Shown: positions 43,170 through 45,464 of the stretch, piece by piece | Layout of the letters: each line of letters opens with the position of its first letter | How positions within the stretch are numbered: position 1 is the first letter of the stretch | DNA from: Tepidanaerobacteraceae bacterium | GTDB taxonomy: Bacteria > Bacillota > Thermosediminibacteria > Thermosediminibacterales > Thermosediminibacteraceae | DNA: 45,464 nucleotides | Assembly (NCBI GenBank): GCA_030446005.1 | Contig: JASUSP010000007.1 | Coordinates: forward strand, 1 to 45,464 | Reading direction: 5' to 3' | Position numbers and translations under genes: made by a program | Notes under the pieces: generated by a model | What the model was told of the DNA's origin: nothing | The model's input: only the letters and a program-made list of their open reading frames with translations | Database searches by the model: none

Positions 43170-44504
43170 TTGGCTTTCGAAGCCCTAACTCAAAAATTAG
43201 AAGCGGTATTCAAAAGACTTAGAGGCAAAGGCAAGTTGTCGGAAGCCGACGTAAAGCAGGCAATGCGGGAGATAAGGCTAGCCCTGCTAGAAGCCGACGT
43301 AAACTACAAAGTAGTCAAGGACTTTGTGCAAAAAGTCACCGAACGGGCTGTGGGCCAGGAAGTGATGGAGAGCCTGACTCCTGCTCAACAGGTAATAAAA
43401 ATAGTGCACGACGAACTTGTACGGTTGATGGGGCCTAAAGATACCAAATTGAATTTTTCGCAGTCTAAGGTTAGCGTTTTCATGATGGTTGGCCTTCAGG
43501 GGTCGGGGAAAACCACCACTTGCGGGAAACTAGGGCTTTATCTTTCCAAAATGGGTAAAAGACCACTTTTGGTAGCTGCCGATATATACCGGCCTGCTGC
43601 CATAAAACAGCTTCAAGTAGTGGGAGAAAAGGTTGGATTGCCGGTTTTTACCATGGGGGAACAGGACCCGGTGGCCATCTCCAAAGCTGCCCTGGAACAT
43701 GCCTTTCGTCACGGCAACGACGTTGTCATCATAGATACGGCAGGCCGCCTGCACATCGACGATGAATTGATGGAGGAGCTGGAACGCATAAAAGAGGCTG
43801 TAACGCCCAACGAGATTCTGCTGGTGGTTGACAGCATGACCGGCCAGGACGCGGTAAACGTGGCCGAAACCTTCCACAACAGGTTGCACCTGACAGGCTT
43901 GATTCTGACCAAGCTCGATGGTGACACGAGGGGAGGGGCGGCGCTCTCGATAAAAGCGGTAACAGGCTGCCCGATAAAATTCGTAGGGGTAGGCGAAAAG
44001 CTTACCGACCTGGAGCCTTTTTATCCCGACAGGATGGCTTCTCGAATATTGGGAATGGGCGACGTGTTAAGCCTGATAGAAAAGGCCACCGCGGCGATAG
44101 ACCAAGAAAAAGCCCGCCAATTGGAAGAAAAGATAAGGAAAGAAGAATTCACTTTAGAAGATTTTCTTGAGCAGATTAAGCATGTCAGAAAAATGGGTTC
44201 TCTTGACCAAATAATGAGCATGATCCCCGGGTTTTCTCCGCAAAAACTGCAGGGCATAGAATTCAACGAAAAGGAACTGGTGCACATAGAAGCCATAATA
44301 AATTCCATGACTAAAGAAGAACGCCGCAATCCAAGCATCATAAACGGCAGCAGGCGCAAGAGAATTGCCATGGGTAGCGGAACTTCCGTTCAAGATGTGA
44401 ACCGGCTTTTGAAGCAGTTCGAGCAGACGAAAAAGCTCATGAAGCAGTTGAGTGACTTTGAAAAAGGGAGGAAAAAAGGCAGATTTAAATTGCCTTTCTT
44501 TTAA
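43170..44504 (+). CDS. ffh: Signal recognition particle protein Ffh
   Basis: GTPase and signal-sequence-binding subunit of SRP. The 444-residue protein has an N domain (about 1-90), P-loop GLQGSGKTTT with K114, DTAGRLHIDDE, TKLDGDTRGGA, and a methionine-rich M domain from about 300 with SLDQIMSMIPGF and the SRP-RNA motif RKRIAMGSGTSVQDVN. TTG 43170 was chosen for length, the standard AFEALTQKLE start and AAGGGT at 43155-43160; earlier in-frame starts lie inside ylxM. Confidence 0.96.
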   Translation: MAFEALTQKLEAVFKRLRGKGKLSEADVKQAMREIRLALLEADVNYKVVKDFVQKVTERAVGQEVMESLTPAQQVIKIVHDELVRLMGPKDTKLNFSQSKVSVFMMVGLQGSGKTTTCGKLGLYLSKMGKRPLLVAADIYRPAAIKQLQVVGEKVGLPVFTMGEQDPVAISKAALEHAFRHGNDVVIIDTAGRLHIDDELMEELERIKEAVTPNEILLVVDSMTGQDAVNVAETFHNRLHLTGLILTKLDGDTRGGAALSIKAVTGCPIKFVGVGEKLTDLEPFYPDRMASRILGMGDVLSLIEKATAAIDQEKARQLEEKIRKEEFTLEDFLEQIKHVRKMGSLDQIMSMIPGFSPQKLQGIEFNEKELVHIEAIINSMTKEERRNPSIINGSRRKRIAMGSGTSVQDVNRLLKQFEQTKKLMKQLSDFEKGRKKGRFKLPFF

Positions 44505-44529
44505 CTAATAGAAGGAGGTGAAATGACAG

Positions 44530-44814
44530 ATGGCGGTAAGAATAAGATTGAGGCGCATGGGTGCGAAGAAGAAGCCTTTTTACCGGATCGTCGTGGCGGA
44601 CAGCAGAAGCCCGCGAGACGGCAGGTTTATAGAAGAAATCGGTTATTACAACCCCCTTACCGATCCTGCCGAAATAAAAATCGATGAAGAAAAGGCTCTG
44701 GAATGGATGAGGAAGGGTGCCCAACCAACCGATACCGTAAAGTACTTATTCAAGACCACCGGTATTCTTGAAAAGTATAAAACTCAGAAAACAAATTCCG
44801 AAAAAAATTCTTAA
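44530..44814 (+). CDS. rpsP: Ribosomal protein bS16
   Basis: A 94-residue small-subunit protein starting [25 protein letters not shown], with [16 protein letters not shown] at 44514-44520 is the ribosome site; an out-of-frame ATG at 44523 lies closer to it but opens a different frame. The ffh-rpsP-khpA order is standard. Confidence 0.97.
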   Translation: MAVRIRLRRMGAKKKPFYRIVVADSRSPRDGRFIEEIGYYNPLTDPAEIKIDEEKALEWMRKGAQPTDTVKYLFKTTGILEKYKTQKTNSEKNS

Positions 44815-44833
44815 AGCAAAGGAGGAATGAACC

Positions 44834-45061
44834 TTGACCGAGTTAGTGGAATACATCGCAAAAGCATTAGTTGACCACCCCGAAGAAGTGACTGTAAACA
44901 GAGTGGAAGGTGAACAGTCTGTAATAATTGAATTAAAAGTCCACCCCGATGACATGGGCAAAATCATCGGGAAGCAGGGCAGGATAGCAAAAGCCATCAG
45001 AACCGTCGTCAAAGCTGCTGCCGCCAAAGAAGGCAAAAGGGTAATCGTTGAGATTCTCTAA
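44834..45061 (+). CDS. khpA: KH-domain RNA-binding protein KhpA
   Basis: 75 residues, one KH domain with the GxxG-type loop [18 protein letters not shown]. KhpA pairs with KhpB (Jag) in Firmicutes and binds many RNAs. The start is TTG at 44834 after AAAGGAGGAATG. It ends the operon, since a terminator follows at 45063, and the usual downstream ylqD, rimM, trmD and rplS genes are not seen before the window ends. Confidence 0.95.
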   Translation: MTELVEYIAKALVDHPEEVTVNRVEGEQSVIIELKVHPDDMGKIIGKQGRIAKAIRTVVKAAAAKEGKRVIVEIL

Positions 45062-45062
45062 G

Positions 45063-45088
45063 GGGTTAGGATTATGCCTAACCCTTTT
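45063..45088 (+). terminator. Terminator after khpA
   Basis: GGGTTAGG at 45063-45070 pairs with CCTAACCC at 45077-45084 across a 6-base loop, followed by TTTT and A/T. It starts two bases after the khpA stop codon. Confidence 0.75.
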
Positions 45089-45114
45089 ATTCAAGGATAG
45101 GAGGGTCACAACAG

Positions 45115-45143
45115 TTGAAGATAGTAATGCAAAAGGGTATAAT
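45115..45143 (+). promoter_or_regulatory. Promoter-like site or interrupted gene start
   Basis: TTGAAG at 45115-45120 and a perfect TATAAT at 45138-45143 with a 17-bp spacer read as a good sigma-A promoter. The same TTG at 45115 also follows GGAGGG at 45100-45105 with 9-base spacing and opens a 13-codon frame (MKIVMQKGIISIR) ending at 45156. It may be both or either. Confidence 0.45.
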
Positions 45144-45156
45144 CTCGATTAGATGA
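45115..45156 (+). pseudogene. Possible truncated start of the gene after khpA
   Basis: A strong ribosome site (GGAGGG) plus TTG opens MKIVMQKGIISIR, then stops at TGA where transposon-related sequence seems to begin. This is the spot where ylqD or rimM is expected, so it may be the remnant of ylqD cut by the insertion. Thirteen codons are too few to prove homology. Confidence 0.25.
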
Positions 45157-45211
45157 TAATTAACATTATTAAGTGTGCAAAAAAAAAGATATATACGGCA
45201 TTAGCAAGAGG

Positions 45212-45240
45212 CCTTATAGCGGTAGTAACCGGCAATGAGG
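45212..45240 (+). repeat. Imperfect hairpin near the transposon left end
   Basis: CCTTATAGCGGT (45212-45223) pairs with ACCGGCAATGAGG (45228-45240) around an AGTA loop, with one bulge, one mismatch and one G-U pair. IS200/IS605 elements carry such subterminal hairpins for recognition by TnpA. The right arm also overlaps the tnpB ribosome site GAGGTG. Confidence 0.5.
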
Positions 45241-45251
45241 TGCGTAAAGGC

Positions 45252-45464
45252 ATGGTAACAATTCAGGCAAAGCTGATTTTCCAAAGCAGCGAAGATAAGC
45301 AGGAAGTATTAGACCTTATGAGAAGATGGTCATCCTGCGCAAGATTCGCATATAACAGGCTTTTGGAAGGAAAAAGCAGAAATGAACTCAAAAGAGAACT
45401 GCAAGGGATTTTCAATTTAAATTCGAGGTATGTAGATGATGCGATAATGAAGGCAAAAAGCGTT
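45252..45464 (+). CDS. tnpB: TnpB/IS605 OrfB-type RNA-guided nuclease, N-terminal part
   Basis: 71 codons are visible and the frame runs off the window. The segments LDLMRRWSSCARFAYNRLLEG, RNELKRELQG and LNSRYVDDAIMKAKS match the N-terminal region of IS1341-type TnpB proteins in thermophilic Clostridia. TnpB family members are guide-RNA-directed DNA nucleases, with a RuvC domain that would lie outside the window. GAGGTG at 45237-45242 supports ATG 45252. The frame is also open upstream to an ATG at 45153, but without a ribosome site. Confidence 0.85.
   Translation, partial: MVTIQAKLIFQSSEDKQEVLDLMRRWSSCARFAYNRLLEGKSRNELKRELQGIFNLNSRYVDDAIMKAKSV

Larger units (their letters stand above)
45150..45464 (+). 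mobile_element. Left part of an IS200/IS605 (IS1341-type) element, cut by the window edge
   Basis: The region between khpA and the tnpB start is unlike the operon around it, carries an imperfect hairpin at 45212-45240 of the sort found near IS605-family ends, and leads into TnpB. The exact left boundary cannot be fixed without the right end or an empty site; 45150 is an estimate. No tnpA is seen on this side. Confidence 0.6.

Overview
The window is a long, almost gapless run of core genes from a spore-forming Firmicute of the class Clostridia, probably a thermophilic anaerobe of the Thermoanaerobacterales/Thermosediminibacterales type. The clade is an inference. The class is supported by the gene order, by SpoVM, SpoVS, YlbJ and an alpha/beta SASP, by strong GGAGG-type ribosome binding sites with frequent TTG and GTG starts, by the LL-diaminopimelate aminotransferase route to lysine, and by FabK as enoyl-ACP reductase. 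The order follows the Bacillus subtilis yicC-to-ylqC island, with the separate B. subtilis ylbH-to-rpmF island spliced in after recG.

Layout. 1-190: terminator-like hairpin, short repeats and a promoter. 189-2240: dapF-dapL, the last steps to meso-diaminopimelate. 2261-15567: one tightly packed block, yicC-remA-gmk-rpoZ-coaBC-priA-def-fmt-DUF116-rsmB-rlmN-prpC-prkC-rpe, ending in a terminator that overlaps the rpe stop codon. 15643-16124: a 52-residue membrane peptide, the 30-residue SpoVM, and rpmB on the opposite strand, the last two sharing a two-way terminator. 16273-20344: asp23-type gene, fakA/yloV, recG. 20471-20749: a SASP gene with its own terminator. 20964-26873: rsmD, coaD, a coiled-coil protein, ylbJ (reverse), a patatin-like esterase, a PDZ-Lon protease (ylbL type) and tmcAL (reverse). 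27061-29281: pta-ackA, acetate and ATP formation. 29285-30123: a perfect consensus promoter, DUF177, rpmF, terminator. 30145-37799: fapR-plsX-fabH-fabK-fabD-fabG-acpP-fabF-rnc, with a FapR-like operator over the promoter. 37813-38190: spoVS as its own unit behind a sigma-H-like promoter. 38206-42732: smc-ftsY. 42742-45090: ylxM-ffh-rpsP-khpA, then a terminator. 45115-45464: the left part of an IS200/IS605-type insertion with the N-terminus of a TnpB protein, where ylqD/rimM/trmD/rplS would normally follow.

The genes serve translation and protein export (def, fmt, rsmB, rlmN, rpmB, rpmF, rpsP, ffh, ftsY, rnc), membrane lipid synthesis under FapR control, Ser/Thr phosphorylation signalling, chromosome and replication maintenance (priA, recG, smc) and sporulation. 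Most is ordinary housekeeping. I do not see a clearly new multi-gene system. The points most worth a second look are small genes and control sites: spoVM and its membrane-peptide neighbour, the sigma-H promoter of spoVS, the FapR box, a 20-residue hydrophobic peptide after the SASP gene, the absence of rsgA, and the transposon at the right edge. All assignments are by eye from sequence; no search was run.
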